DNA of 64,000 bases from Undibacterium pigrum (GCF_003201815.1 NZ_QJKB01000003.1:496001-560000), one strand, 5' to 3'. Shown: positions 17,966 through 27,576, counted from the first letter of the stretch. Numbers and translations are program-made. Notes: generated by a model from the sequence alone, not told the origin.

Positions 17966-18217
17966 AAAACCTCTCACCACAGAGACACGGAGGAAGGAAA
18001 GACTGCTTGCAAGCAGTCTTCGTTACGCAGGCGAGCGGCATGCCGCTCGAATTCCCTGCTACACCACAGAGAAATGTAGGAAGAAGCTTATAAAAAGCGT
18101 GTGACGGCTTGTCCGTAGGTTGGGCTAGGCCTCATCAGCCCAACACTGGGCCTTCAAAAGACGTATACCTTATTTAACCGCCTAGTGTTGGGCTAGTAAA
18201 CCGTAGCCGAACCTATG
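17966..18217. repeat. Cluster of palindromes and REP-like repeats between lysR and dgoK
   Basis: The 550-bp gap 17835-18386 holds two CACAGAG-type motifs (near 17972 and 18061), a perfect 22-bp palindrome at 17999-18020, a perfect palindrome CGAGCGGCATGCCGCTCG at 18032-18049, and two oppositely oriented copies of a TGTTGGGCT...AGCCCAACCTA element (about 18112-18145 and 18184-18217). The last element recurs at 39990-40024. Promoters for the divergent genes must lie at the edges. Confidence 0.7.
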
Positions 18218-18386
18218 CAATGACAATGTCTCGCTCAATATGAGGCCTTTATAAACTCAATCTTCACGCACCACCCTGACATTAAATTAATCTAAACGCA
18301 GTCTCAAAAATTAATCGCTGGCAAGACCAGGCATGCATGGTTAAGCTTCTGCCACTTTCCAGCTCTTTATACAGATTCTTATTGCA

Positions 18387-19388
18387 ATGACCCACATACT
18401 GACGATAGATACCGGCACCACCAATACCAGGGTGACCCTTTGGCGCGATGGCGTCGTGATTGCGCATCAGGCGCATGAAGTGGGTGTGCGGGATACTGCA
18501 ATAAGCGGTAGCCGCGAAAAACTGAAAAAAGGGGTGCGCGCTACCCTGCTGAAAACCCTGGAAGAAGCTGGGCTGACTGAGAACGATATCAGCCTGGTAC
18601 TGGGTTCTGGCATGATCAGTTCCAACGTCGGCCTGTTTGAACTGCCGCATGTGCTGGCACCGGCAGGCTTGCAGCAACTGGCGCGGGGCATGGTGTCGGT
18701 GACTATTCCCGAAGTATTTTCCAAGCCCTTGTGGTTTGTACCAGGTGTTCGCAATGTGGTGGAAAACATAGGCCTGCATAATTGCGAATCCATGGACATG
18801 ATGCGTGGCGAAGAAGTCGAAGTCATCGGCGTCATTGACCAGATGGGCATCACCGGCCCGGCCATGATGGTAATGCCGGGTTCGCACTCCAAGTTTGTCT
18901 GCATCGATGACAAGAACCGCATCACCGGTTGCGTGACCACGCTGGCAGGTGAGCTGATGTATGTCATCACCCACAACACCATACTGGCGCAATCACTGGA
19001 ATCTTCATTTGCCACTACCATCAGCCCTGAGATGTTATTGGCAGGTGCCAAATCAGCGCAAACCATAGGCCTGGGCCGCACCTGCTTCAATGTGCGCATA
19101 CTTGACCAGTTCACTATCTATGAGCGCAATGACAGGGCCAATTTCCTGCTGGGTGCCATCCTCGGTGCTGACCTGCTGACGCTGAAAAACAGCACTGCCA
19201 TCAAGATGTTGCCAGGTACACCCGTCATCATTTGCGGCAAGCCCATCATGAAAGAAGCCCTGGCCCTGTTGATACAGAACGATGATTATTTCTCAGGCAA
19301 GGTGACGGTGGTCAGCGATGAAGTGCAAGCGCACCTGGCTGGGCTGGGTGCCATCAAAGTTGCCACTGCACGCGGATTAATAAAATAA
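18387..19388 (+). CDS. dgoK: 2-dehydro-3-deoxygalactonokinase
   Basis: A 333-residue DgoK-family sugar-acid kinase, phosphorylating 2-keto-3-deoxy-galactonate at C6 with ATP. Visible are the N-terminal phosphate-binding TIDTGTTNTRVTLW (5-18), LGSGMISSNVGL, the central EEVEVIGVIDQ and PGSHSKFVCID (ASKHA-like) motifs, and the late NFLLGAILGADL. The length fits the family. It is the first gene of the ABC/amino-sugar operon; the matching aldolase DgoA is at 38.9 kb. Some members may accept other 2-keto-3-deoxy acids. Confidence 0.88.
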   Translation: MTHILTIDTGTTNTRVTLWRDGVVIAHQAHEVGVRDTAISGSREKLKKGVRATLLKTLEEAGLTENDISLVLGSGMISSNVGLFELPHVLAPAGLQQLARGMVSVTIPEVFSKPLWFVPGVRNVVENIGLHNCESMDMMRGEEVEVIGVIDQMGITGPAMMVMPGSHSKFVCIDDKNRITGCVTTLAGELMYVITHNTILAQSLESSFATTISPEMLLAGAKSAQTIGLGRTCFNVRILDQFTIYERNDRANFLLGAILGADLLTLKNSTAIKMLPGTPVIICGKPIMKEALALLIQNDDYFSGKVTVVSDEVQAHLAGLGAIKVATARGLIK

Positions 19389-19427
19389 AAAAAATAAGCG
19401 CCCGCCTGAAAAAATCTGGAGACATGC

Positions 19428-20663
19428 ATGACCCGCCTTAGTAGTATTACCAGCATTCACACAAAAATTTTGCTCAGTCTGGGTGCCGCCCTGCTGGGCA
19501 TGAACACCGCAAATGCAGAAACCGTGCGCATAGCCGTGGCCCACTACAGTGACCAGACCCTGCCCTATTTTGAAAAAATGGCGAAGGAGTTCAGCAAGGC
19601 CAACCCAGGCATTACCATCAAGGTAGAAGAAGTCAACTGGGACAGCCTGCAACAAAAGCTGCAAACCGATATCGTCGGTGGCACCAACCCTGACCTTTCC
19701 ATCGTCGCCACGCGCTGGCTGCTTGATCTGGTCAGGGATGATGTGATCGAACCACTGGATGCACGCATGACGCCTGCCTTCAAGGACAAGTTCATCGGTG
19801 CCTTCATCAACTCTGGCAAGGTGGCCAGCAAGACCTATGGCCTGCCCATCTCAGCCTCAGCCCGTGGCCTCTACTATAACAAGGCCATGTTGGAAAAGGC
19901 TGGCTATCCCAACGGCCCCAAAACCTGGGATGAAGTCATCGCAGCTTCAAAAAAGATCAAGGCTACAGGTGCCTATGGCTTTGGCATACAGGGCAAGGAA
20001 ATTGAAACCGAGATTTACTGGTTTTACTCGCTATGGACCAATGGTGGTGAAGTTGTCGACACCAATGGCAAGGCAGTGTTTGACAGTGCTGCAGGCATCA
20101 AGGCGGCCAATATCTACAAGAGCCTGATAGATCAGGGCCTGACACAGCCAGGCGTCACCAGCAACAGCCGTGAAGATGTGCAAAACCTGTTCAAGCAGGG
20201 TCGCCTGGGCATGGTGATTACTGCGCCCTTCCTCGCCAGGCAGATACAAAAAGAAAAACCTGGCCTGCAATATGGCGTGACTGCCATTCCACAGGGCAGC
20301 AATGCAGCGACCTTTGCCACGACAGATTCATTGATACTGTTTAAAAATTCCAAGGTCAAGACCGCGGCCTGGCAGTTCTCTGAGTTTTTGTTCAGCAAGG
20401 CAGCCCGTGTCGCTTTCACCAGCGGTGAAGGTTTCTTGCCAACGACAAAAGAAGAAGCGGCTGACCCGGCTTTCAATGACGCGGTAACGCAAAGCTTTAT
20501 CAGCTACCTGCCAACGGCAAAGTTTGCCCCTGTGATTGCAGGCTGGGAAGACCTTTCAAAAATCGTCGCCAATGCCATGCAAGCCGTGTATCTGGGCAAG
20601 AGCAAGCCGGAAGATGCCTTGAAAACCGCTGCCCTGCAAGCCAACAAGATGCTGAAGAAATAA
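19428..20663 (+). CDS. Sugar ABC transporter substrate-binding protein
   Basis: A 411-residue periplasmic binding protein of the MalE/UgpB-like family 1. Signal peptide about 1-30 (LLGMNTANA), then ETVRIAVAHYSDQTLPYFEKMAKEFSKANPGITIKVEEVNWDSLQQKLQTDIVGGTNPDL, a standard lobe-1 opening, and a C-terminal hinge region with AAWQFSEFLFSKAARVAFTSGEGFLPTT. GGAG lies seven bases before the ATG. It delivers the substrate to the two permeases encoded directly downstream. The ligand is unknown; in this context I propose an amino sugar or its aldonic acid. Confidence 0.9.
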   Translation: MTRLSSITSIHTKILLSLGAALLGMNTANAETVRIAVAHYSDQTLPYFEKMAKEFSKANPGITIKVEEVNWDSLQQKLQTDIVGGTNPDLSIVATRWLLDLVRDDVIEPLDARMTPAFKDKFIGAFINSGKVASKTYGLPISASARGLYYNKAMLEKAGYPNGPKTWDEVIAASKKIKATGAYGFGIQGKEIETEIYWFYSLWTNGGEVVDTNGKAVFDSAAGIKAANIYKSLIDQGLTQPGVTSNSREDVQNLFKQGRLGMVITAPFLARQIQKEKPGLQYGVTAIPQGSNAATFATTDSLILFKNSKVKTAAWQFSEFLFSKAARVAFTSGEGFLPTTKEEAADPAFNDAVTQSFISYLPTAKFAPVIAGWEDLSKIVANAMQAVYLGKSKPEDALKTAALQANKMLKK

Positions 20664-20666
20664 AAC

Positions 20667-21542
20667 ATGAGCAAGCGCCCCCTGGCACCGTGGCTGCTGA
20701 TCTTGCCCAGCTTTGCGCTGGCGCTGTTCATCGTCAGCTATCCGTTTTTTAATATCGTATGGCAGTCTGTACACGAGGTATCGCGCTTTGGCCAGGTGCG
20801 TGACTTTTCTGGCTTAGCCAACTTTGCTACGATCTTTGCTGACCCGGTGTTTATGACAACGCTGTGGCGCACACTGGTGTGGACAGTCTGTGTCGTCGGT
20901 GGCACGGTACTGGTGGCAGTGCCCGCTTCGCTGATCCTGGTGCAGGATTTTTATGGTCGCGGCCTGGCACGCACGATTACCATGCTGCCCTGGTCGATCT
21001 CGCTGACCATGACAGCCATCATCTGGCGCTGGGCTTTCAATGATGAATTTGGTCTCATCAACCTGGGCTTGCAGCAAGTGGGTATCATCAATCAACCCCT
21101 GCACTGGCTGGCTGATCCGGTGCTGGCTTTCCCGGTTGAGATCATGATAGGCATACTAGTGTCTGTACCGTTCACGGTCACGATTTTTCTGGGTGGTTTG
21201 TCGTCTGTCCCCACCGACATTTATGAAGCAGCGCGTATGGAAGGCGCGAATGCCTGGCAACAGTTCCGCAAACTGACACTGCCCTTGCTGCGGCCTTTCA
21301 TTAATATCGCCATTGTGCTGAATGTGATTTATGTCTTCAATTCTTTCCCCATTATCTGGGTCATGACCCAGGGCGGGCCGGACAATGGCACGCATATCCT
21401 GGTCACTTATCTGTATGAACTGGCTTTCCGCCTAGGCAGGCCGGGTGAAGCGGCGGCGGTATCGCTGGTGATGTTAGTAATGCTGCTGGCTTTTACCGGC
21501 ATCTATATGCGCATGCAAGGGGGCGAGCATGCCGAGCAATAA
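20667..21542 (+). CDS. Sugar ABC transporter permease (MalF-like)
   Basis: A 291-residue inner-membrane subunit with six predicted helices. The EAA loop that docks the ATPase is [24 protein letters not shown] (about 187-210). It begins three bases after the binding-protein stop and overlaps the next permease by 14 bp, so it is co-translated with both. Confidence 0.92.
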   Translation: MSKRPLAPWLLILPSFALALFIVSYPFFNIVWQSVHEVSRFGQVRDFSGLANFATIFADPVFMTTLWRTLVWTVCVVGGTVLVAVPASLILVQDFYGRGLARTITMLPWSISLTMTAIIWRWAFNDEFGLINLGLQQVGIINQPLHWLADPVLAFPVEIMIGILVSVPFTVTIFLGGLSSVPTDIYEAARMEGANAWQQFRKLTLPLLRPFINIAIVLNVIYVFNSFPIIWVMTQGGPDNGTHILVTYLYELAFRLGRPGEAAAVSLVMLVMLLAFTGIYMRMQGGEHAEQ

Positions 21543-22383
21543 GAACAAGCTTAAGCGCAGCCTGCTTTGCTGGCTGGCCTTGTCGCCCCTGGTCACCGTG
21601 ATATTGCTGCCATTTGCTGTCATGCTGCTGACAGCCATCAAACCAGCAGATGAAGTCTTGTCTTACCCGCCACGCTGGCTACCCACGCGCATAGCATGGG
21701 AAAATTTTGTCCTGATGTGGGAAGAAACCCAGTTTGGCACGGCGCTAAAAAACAGTATCATCATCAGTACCTTGTCGACCCTGCTGGCGGTGGGCATCAG
21801 CATACCTGCGGCCTATGCGATGGCGCGTTTTCGCTTTGACGGGCAGGCAGGCTATAGACGTTTCTTGCTGGTCACACAAATGCTGTCACCTATCCTATTG
21901 GTGCTGGGCCTGTTCCGCCTGGCTGCGGCTATACCTTACGGCGATGGCAATCTCGTCGATACCCACATAGGCGTCATCGCTACTTACACCGCCTTGAATA
22001 CTGCCTTTGCCGTATGGATGCTGCAATCTTATTTCGCCACAATACCGCGCGACATGGAAGAAGCCGCCTGGCTCGAAGGTTGCAGCAAACCCCGCGCCGT
22101 GCTCAAGGTGTTTCTGCCTCTGGCCATGCCTGCGCTGGTGGTCACCGGCATTTTCACCTTCATCAATGCCTGGAATGAATTTGCTGTGATCTATACCCTG
22201 ATACGCTCTGCAGAAAACAAGACCGTGACCGTGCAAATCGTCGACCTGGTGGCAGGCAGATACACCGTCAACTGGCATCACGTCATGGCAGCAGCCTTGC
22301 TGGCGACATTGCCGGTCGCGGTATTGTTTTCATGGTTGCAGAAGTATTTGGTAAAAGGATTATCGTTGGGCGCGGTTAAGTGA
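21529..22383 (+). CDS. Sugar ABC transporter permease (MalG-like)
   Basis: A 284-residue second permease. The EAA loop is [27 protein letters not shown] (about 182-208), and the N-terminus has the MalG-like [28 protein letters not shown]. It pairs with the upstream permease to form the membrane channel. The ATPase is further down the operon at 25153. Confidence 0.92.
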   Translation: MPSNKNKLKRSLLCWLALSPLVTVILLPFAVMLLTAIKPADEVLSYPPRWLPTRIAWENFVLMWEETQFGTALKNSIIISTLSTLLAVGISIPAAYAMARFRFDGQAGYRRFLLVTQMLSPILLVLGLFRLAAAIPYGDGNLVDTHIGVIATYTALNTAFAVWMLQSYFATIPRDMEEAAWLEGCSKPRAVLKVFLPLAMPALVVTGIFTFINAWNEFAVIYTLIRSAENKTVTVQIVDLVAGRYTVNWHHVMAAALLATLPVAVLFSWLQKYLVKGLSLGAVK

Positions 22384-22391
22384 ATTTTTAG

Positions 22392-22534
22392 ACCAAAAGG
22401 CTCACCACAGAGACACAGAGACACAGAGAAAATCATGAGAAAACCTCTAGTGATAAATGTGCTCTATGTTTCTCTTCCTTTGATTTTCTCTGTGTCCCCT
22501 CTGTGTCTCGGTGTCTCGGTGGTTAATGGTTTTG
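22392..22534. repeat. CACAGAG-type long imperfect hairpin inside the operon
   Basis: The left arm (22392-22434) carries ACCACAGAGACACAGAGACACAGAG and the right arm (22482-22534) is its approximate reverse complement, including the flanking ACCAAAA/TTTTGG bases. Together they would fold into a stem of about 40 bp. The element lies between the permease and ridA and is related to the one at 24961-25120. Confidence 0.75.
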
Positions 22535-22553
22535 AATTAATACAGGAAATTTT

Positions 22554-22946
22554 ATGACTAAAGAAATTACACGTTACGGCAATATTCCTCAAGGTGCTGG
22601 TGGGCAGAGGTTGCCGTTTTCGCCTGCGGTGCGGGCTGGGGATTTTGTGTTTTGTTCTGGCCAGGTGGCCATGAAAGAAAACGGCGAAGTTGAAGACGGT
22701 GGCATAGAAGCACAAACGCGGCGTACCATGGAGAATGTCAAAAAGGTGCTGGCAATGGCTGACTGCACACTGGCCGATGTCGTCAAGGTGACGGTATGGC
22801 TGGATGACACGCGCGATTTCTGGACTTTCAACCGCATCTATCTTGACTACTTTGGCGAGCACCCACCGGCACGTTCTTGCGTGCGTTCAGAAATGATGGT
22901 TGACTGCAAGATAGAGATAGAAGTCACGGCTTACAAACCTCTTTAA
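22554..22946 (+). CDS. RidA-family imine/enamine deaminase
   Basis: A 130-residue YjgF/YER057c/UK114 protein. The N-terminal PFSPAVRAGDFVFCSGQVA and C-terminal PPARSCVRSEMMVDCKIEIEVTAY hold the substrate-binding Arg (in ARSCV) and the Glu of the EIE motif. RidA proteins hydrolyse reactive 2-aminoacrylate-type intermediates released by PLP dehydratases. Its presence in an operon with a D-serine-dehydratase-like enzyme fits that role directly. Confidence 0.88.
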   Translation: MTKEITRYGNIPQGAGGQRLPFSPAVRAGDFVFCSGQVAMKENGEVEDGGIEAQTRRTMENVKKVLAMADCTLADVVKVTVWLDDTRDFWTFNRIYLDYFGEHPPARSCVRSEMMVDCKIEIEVTAYKPL

Positions 22947-22963
22947 ATTTGTTTCATAACACT

Positions 22964-24181
22964 ATGCACATGCAAATTGATACCGCCTACCGTTCCATCT
23001 ATGTATATGCCTGGGATGTATTGGATATGGGCGTAACAGCCTTTGTCGATGCTGCACTGGCCATGGGTGTCACCGATGTCAGCCTGGCTTGCAGCTACCA
23101 CGCAGGTAAATTCTTGCGCCCACATGCACGCAAGGGGCCCAGGGTGATTTTCCCTGAAGATGGTGTGCTTTATTTTGAGCCACGGCAAGAACGATATGGC
23201 GAAATCAAACCACAGGCGCATAGTGATGCAGCCATCCGTCATGTGCTGGCAGATTTATTGGCCGACGGCCGCCTGCGTGTGCATGCCTGGACAGTCTTGC
23301 TGCATAACACCCGTCTGGGTACAGCTTACCCGCATCTGACGACGCAAAATGTGTTTGGTGACCGCTATGTGTATAGCCTGTGCCCCATGCAGCCAGCCGT
23401 GCTGGAATATGCGCGTGCAGTTTGCCGTGACCTGGCGCAGCAATATGAGCCAAGCAGCCTGATACTCGAAAGCCCGGGCTGGCAACCCTATGCCCACGGC
23501 TATCACCATGAATTTGCCCAGATGCCCTCGAATGCCTGGCTGGATGTCATGCTGGGCATGTGCTTTTGCGATGCCTGCCAGCGTGCTGCCACTGAGCAAG
23601 GCATACAGATCAAGGCTGTGCAGCAACGCATTGCAGGCAATATCAACGACTATTTGAGCAACCCCGTGCCCGTTACTGCCCATCAGGCACAAGACTGGAT
23701 ACAGGCAGACTTGCTCAGGGACCAGGAGCTGCGTGCCTTCATCACTTTGCGACAGCACCGCGTCACCACGCTGGTAAGCCATATCGCTGCAGATTTACGC
23801 AAGACCACGCAACTGGCCGTCATCCCCACGGTACAAAGGCCGACTGCCTATTGCTGGCAGGAAGGCAGCGACCTGGCTGCGCTGGCCGATGCGGCAGATT
23901 ATCTGGAAGTGCCGTTTTACGAACCCAGCGCAGCCCGTGCCATCAATGATGCGCGCCATACCTTGCATGCCGTCGGCGACCGGCCAGAAAAGATACGTGC
24001 GATATTGCGACCCGGTTACCCTGATCTCAACACTGGGGCAGAACTAGATGCCGCTATCACGGGCCTGCGTGAACTGGGCATCAGTGATTTTGCATTTTAC
24101 AACTATGGCTTGCTGCCACAAAAACAACTGGCTCATCTGGCGGCGACACTCAACAGCCAGTTTGGAAAGGACACAGCATGA
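22964..24181 (+). CDS. Uncharacterised TIM-barrel-like protein of the operon
   Basis: About 405 residues from ATG 22964 (MHMQIDTAYRSIYVYAWDVLDMG). No family name is certain. The order of strands (VTDVSLACSYHAGKFLRPH, LRVHAWTVLLHNTRLG, SSLILESPGWQPYAHGYHHEF, LEVPFYEPS, IRAILRPGYPDL, ISDFAFYNYGLL) suggests a (beta/alpha)8 barrel, and MCFCDACQRAATEQGI resembles the CFCxxC segment seen in some uncharacterised glycoside-hydrolase-like barrels. There is no signal peptide, so it is cytoplasmic and would act after import. It overlaps the SDR gene by four bases. Hydrolase, lactonase or isomerase are all open. Confidence 0.65.
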   Translation: MHMQIDTAYRSIYVYAWDVLDMGVTAFVDAALAMGVTDVSLACSYHAGKFLRPHARKGPRVIFPEDGVLYFEPRQERYGEIKPQAHSDAAIRHVLADLLADGRLRVHAWTVLLHNTRLGTAYPHLTTQNVFGDRYVYSLCPMQPAVLEYARAVCRDLAQQYEPSSLILESPGWQPYAHGYHHEFAQMPSNAWLDVMLGMCFCDACQRAATEQGIQIKAVQQRIAGNINDYLSNPVPVTAHQAQDWIQADLLRDQELRAFITLRQHRVTTLVSHIAADLRKTTQLAVIPTVQRPTAYCWQEGSDLAALADAADYLEVPFYEPSAARAINDARHTLHAVGDRPEKIRAILRPGYPDLNTGAELDAAITGLRELGISDFAFYNYGLLPQKQLAHLAATLNSQFGKDTA

Positions 24182-24948
24182 AACGCCATGTACTCATCAC
24201 CGGAGCATGCGGCGGCATAGGCAGCGTGCTGTGCCAGCGCTTTATCGCCAACGGCGACCAGGTCTATGCCCAGGATTTGCCTGATACAGCACTCGACGCC
24301 CTGGTAGCAAAACTGGGGGCACAAGACTGCGTTGCCGTTGCCGCTGACCTGACTGATGCTGCCGCCTTGCAAACCTCACTGGCAACAGCCCTGCAAGGTA
24401 ATGGCATTGATGTACTGGTCGCCAATGCCGGTGCAGCACAAAGCCTGAACCTGGCCAGCACCACAGCAAGCAGCTGGAAGCAGGACCTGGACCTGAACCT
24501 GAACGGCACTTTCCACAGTGTTGAAGCCGTACGCGACGGCATGCAGGCCAAACGCAAGGGCAATATCGTCCTCATCGGTTCAGTCAATGGCATGACATCG
24601 CTGGGCCACCCCGCCTACAGCGTCGCCAAGGCTGGCCTCATCAGCTATACCAAGGCGCTGGCAATGGAGCTGGGCAAACATGGCATACGCGCCAACATTG
24701 TCTGCCCCGGCACGGTAAAAACCCAGGCATGGCAAGCCCGCGCCGCGAAAAACCCGCAAGTGTTTGAAGACCTGAAGAAATGGTATCCGCTGCAAGACTT
24801 TGCGACGCCTGACGATATCGCCGATGCTGTGCTGTTCCTGGCATCCGATGCAGCACGCGTCATCACCGGCGTCGCCCTGCCAGTAGACGGCGGCCTGATG
24901 GCAGGCAACCGCATGATGGCCATGGAATTGACGCAAGAGGAAATTTAA
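24178..24948 (+). CDS. Short-chain dehydrogenase/reductase
   Basis: A 256-residue classical SDR: nucleotide-binding ITGACGGIGSVLCQRF (6-21), NAGAAQS, catalytic Ser in IGSVNGM, and YSVAKAG (Tyr/Lys pair) near residue 150, with C-terminal GVALPVDGGLMAG. Annotation pipelines would say 3-oxoacyl-ACP reductase-like. In this operon a sugar C1 dehydrogenase, giving an aldonolactone, is more sensible. Cofactor: Asp in AQDLPD at the end of strand 2 suggests NAD(H). The substrate is inferred. Confidence 0.85.
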   Translation: MKRHVLITGACGGIGSVLCQRFIANGDQVYAQDLPDTALDALVAKLGAQDCVAVAADLTDAAALQTSLATALQGNGIDVLVANAGAAQSLNLASTTASSWKQDLDLNLNGTFHSVEAVRDGMQAKRKGNIVLIGSVNGMTSLGHPAYSVAKAGLISYTKALAMELGKHGIRANIVCPGTVKTQAWQARAAKNPQVFEDLKKWYPLQDFATPDDIADAVLFLASDAARVITGVALPVDGGLMAGNRMMAMELTQEEI

Positions 24949-24960
24949 ATTGTTGTTGAA

Positions 24961-25120
24961 GACCTCTCAACACAGAGGCACAGAGGGGGCACAGAGGTCA
25001 CAGAGAACTGCAAAATCAATTTAAGGTCGTCTTGGTATTTTGCATTTCTTGTTCTTTTTGTTTTTCTCTGTACCCCTCTGTACCCCTCTGTGCAAACTCT
25101 GTGTCTCTGTGTTGAAAGGT
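24961..25120. repeat. Second CACAGAG-type long imperfect hairpin inside the operon
   Basis: The left arm from 24961 (CTCTCAACACAGAGGCACAGAG...) and right arm to 25120 (...CTCTGTGTCTCTGTGTTGAAAGG) are approximate reverse complements separated by about 65 bp. Same family as 22392-22534. It separates the SDR gene from the ABC ATPase gene. Confidence 0.75.
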
Positions 25121-25152
25121 CTTGATCTTCGGTAACAAGCAGAAAGAATGTA

Positions 25153-26262
25153 ATGGCAGCCGTACAGTTAAAAAACATCGTCAAGCACTATGAGCAAACC
25201 CCGGTTGTGCATGGCATAGATCTGGACATTGCTGATGGTGAATTCGTGGTGCTGGTCGGGCCTTCGGGTTGTGGCAAAAGTACGCTCATGCGCATGGTGG
25301 CGGGGCTGGAAGAAATTACTGCTGGTGATTTTTATATAGGCGGCCAGCGGGCAAATGATTTGCCTGCGCAGCAGCGCAATATTGCCATGGTGTTCCAGAG
25401 TTATGCACTCTACCCGCACCTGACTGTGTATGAAAACATCGCCTTCGGCCCCAAACTGCGCAGGGAGCCAGAAACCAGCTACAGGCCGCGCATAGAAGCA
25501 GCGGCGAAGATGCTCAATCTCGTGCCTTACCTCGACCGCTTACCCAAGGCCTTGTCGGGTGGACAGCGTCAGCGCGTCGCCATGGGGCGTGCAGTGGTGC
25601 GCGAACCTGCACTATTTTTGTTCGATGAACCCTTATCAAATCTCGATGCCAAATTGCGCGTGCAAATGCGGGCCGAGATCAAGTCCCTGCACCAGCGGCT
25701 GAAGAATACCGTCATGTATGTTACCCATGACCAGATTGAAGCCATGACCATGGGCGACCGCATCGTCGTCATGAATGCCGGGCGCATAGAGCAGGTCGGC
25801 AAGCCACTGGATTTGTATGACAGGCCAGCCAATCTGTTTGTCGCCAGCTTCATCGGTTCACCCGGCATGAATTTGATAGCAGGCATACTGAGCATGGAAG
25901 AAGGGCAGCCATGCCTGCGCACAGCCAATAATTTGCGCATACCTGTGCCTGTATCGTCTGCCCGGCAAGGCCAGGCGATTACACTGGGCATACGACCTGA
26001 GCACGTGGTGGCCAGGCCGTCCGGCATCGCTTCCATAAGCACAGACGTGAGCACGAGCGTCAGCATGAGCATAGACAGCATAGAACCAACCGGTGCTGAA
26101 ACTTACTTTTATGGCAACCTCGATGGCATACTTAATGAGCACACCTGCTGCCTGGCATCCCGTGAACGCCTGTCAGTAAGGACAGGTGAAAAATTGCCCC
26201 TGCATTTCCCGATTGAACTTTGTCACCTGTTTGATAGCCAAACAGGTTTGCGCTTGAATTAA
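25153..26262 (+). CDS. Sugar ABC transporter ATP-binding protein (MalK/UgpC-like)
   Basis: A 369-residue ATPase: Walker A GPSGCGKST (36-44), Q-loop VFQSYALYPHLTVYENI, signature LSGGQRQRVAMGRAVVREP, Walker B LFLFDEPLSNLDAKLR, and H-loop YVTHDQIEAMTMGDRI. A C-terminal TOBE/regulatory region follows (ITLGIRPEHV ...), with a Ser/Thr/Val-rich low-complexity insert (STDVSTSVSMSIDS) around 297-312. It powers the importer encoded at 19428-22383. Confidence 0.92.
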   Translation: MAAVQLKNIVKHYEQTPVVHGIDLDIADGEFVVLVGPSGCGKSTLMRMVAGLEEITAGDFYIGGQRANDLPAQQRNIAMVFQSYALYPHLTVYENIAFGPKLRREPETSYRPRIEAAAKMLNLVPYLDRLPKALSGGQRQRVAMGRAVVREPALFLFDEPLSNLDAKLRVQMRAEIKSLHQRLKNTVMYVTHDQIEAMTMGDRIVVMNAGRIEQVGKPLDLYDRPANLFVASFIGSPGMNLIAGILSMEEGQPCLRTANNLRIPVPVSSARQGQAITLGIRPEHVVARPSGIASISTDVSTSVSMSIDSIEPTGAETYFYGNLDGILNEHTCCLASRERLSVRTGEKLPLHFPIELCHLFDSQTGLRLN

Positions 26263-26271
26263 GAGAACACC

Positions 26272-27576
26272 ATGCTGAACCTGACATCCCTGACTGAACA
26301 AAGCCTCTTGCCTGGCACCAAGGGCCTGGCCCTGACTGCCCCGCTGCTGCAAAAAGACCTGGGTGCACAAGCCTGGAATATATTGAATGCTGACACCAGC
26401 TTCCCTGTCGCCATATTGAAAGACAGCGCCCTGCAACATAATTTGCTATGGATGAAGGCCTTCTGCGCCAGCCGCAATATCGTTCTGGCCCCACATGGCA
26501 AGACCACCATGAGCCCGCAACTGTTTGACATGCAATTGCGTAATGGTGCCTGGGGCATGACCCTGGCCAATGTCAACCAGATGCGCGTGGCCCAGCGTTT
26601 TGGTGTCAAGCGCGTCATCATCGCCAACCAGCTCATCAGCAAAAGCGATATCCATTCTGCCCTGGCCTTGCTGGCTGAAGACGCGGAATTCACTTTCTAT
26701 GCAATTTGTGATTCCATCGCAGGCGTCAACATGCTGGCTGATGCCGTGCATGAAGCGGGCTTGCAAAGACCCTTGCCCCTGTTGGTAGAACTGGGCTTCG
26801 CCGGGGGCCGCACGGGTTGCCGCAGCAGGCAGCAGGCTCTGGAACTGGCACGCCATATCCACCGCAGCCCTTACCTGCAACTGGCAGGTGTAGAAGGCTA
26901 TGAAGGCTTGCTGGTTGGTAAAAACCGCGAGCAAGACCTGATGCAGGTTAAAAGCTTTTTGCAAGACATGACAACGGTATGCCAGCAAGCTGATCGCGAA
27001 CAATTATTCGACCTGCCCGAGATAGTAATCTCTGCCGGTGGCTCTGCTTATTTTGATCTTGTGGGTGAGGAATTTGCCAGCGAACTAAAGCTCTCACGCC
27101 CCTTGCTGCCCATCTTGCGCAGCGGTTGCTATGTCACGCATGACCATGGTTTTTATCATGGCCTGGTGGAAGAAATGCATGGCCGCGTTGCTGACTTGCC
27201 AGCAGGCGGCTTGCGGCCTGCACTGGAAGTCTGGAGCATGGTGCAATCGCGTCCTGAAAACGACCTGGCCATACTGACCATGGGCAAGCGCGATGCGTCT
27301 TACGATATCGACCTGCCCTTGCCTTTCGCAACTCACAGGCCAGGCCATGCCAGTGCACCATTTGCCCTGCCTGCCGGTTGCAAGATAGAAAAGATGAATG
27401 ACCAGCACGCCTATTTGCGCCTGCCCAAAGACAGCGGCCTGTGCCAGACCCTGGCGGTAGGTGACCTCATCGCCTGCGGTATTTCCCACCCTTGCACGAC
27501 CTTTGACAAATGGCCACTGATGCTGGTAGTCGATGATGCCTATCGCGTGCAGTCTGCCATCAACACAATATTCTGA
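26272..27576 (+). CDS. D-serine-dehydratase-like PLP enzyme (amino acid deaminase)
   Basis: A 434-residue fold-type III (alanine racemase-like barrel) PLP enzyme of the DSD1/D-threonine aldolase family. The PLP lysine is in LAPHGKTTMSP (Lys77); the C-terminal CGISHPCTTFDKW holds the His406/Cys408 pair that binds Zn in D-serine dehydratases. The family removes ammonia from D-configured beta-hydroxy amino acids to give 2-keto-3-deoxy acids. In the operon with DgoK and a D-aminoacylase, the natural substrate may be a 2-amino-2-deoxy aldonate. The enzyme class is firm; the substrate is inferred. Confidence 0.85.
   Translation: MLNLTSLTEQSLLPGTKGLALTAPLLQKDLGAQAWNILNADTSFPVAILKDSALQHNLLWMKAFCASRNIVLAPHGKTTMSPQLFDMQLRNGAWGMTLANVNQMRVAQRFGVKRVIIANQLISKSDIHSALALLAEDAEFTFYAICDSIAGVNMLADAVHEAGLQRPLPLLVELGFAGGRTGCRSRQQALELARHIHRSPYLQLAGVEGYEGLLVGKNREQDLMQVKSFLQDMTTVCQQADREQLFDLPEIVISAGGSAYFDLVGEEFASELKLSRPLLPILRSGCYVTHDHGFYHGLVEEMHGRVADLPAGGLRPALEVWSMVQSRPENDLAILTMGKRDASYDIDLPLPFATHRPGHASAPFALPAGCKIEKMNDQHAYLRLPKDSGLCQTLAVGDLIACGISHPCTTFDKWPLMLVVDDAYRVQSAINTIF

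Noticed and set aside
24178-24948. SDR as FabG of fatty acid synthesis
   Set aside because: No acyl carrier protein or fab genes nearby, and the gene overlaps a sugar-catabolic neighbour by four bases.
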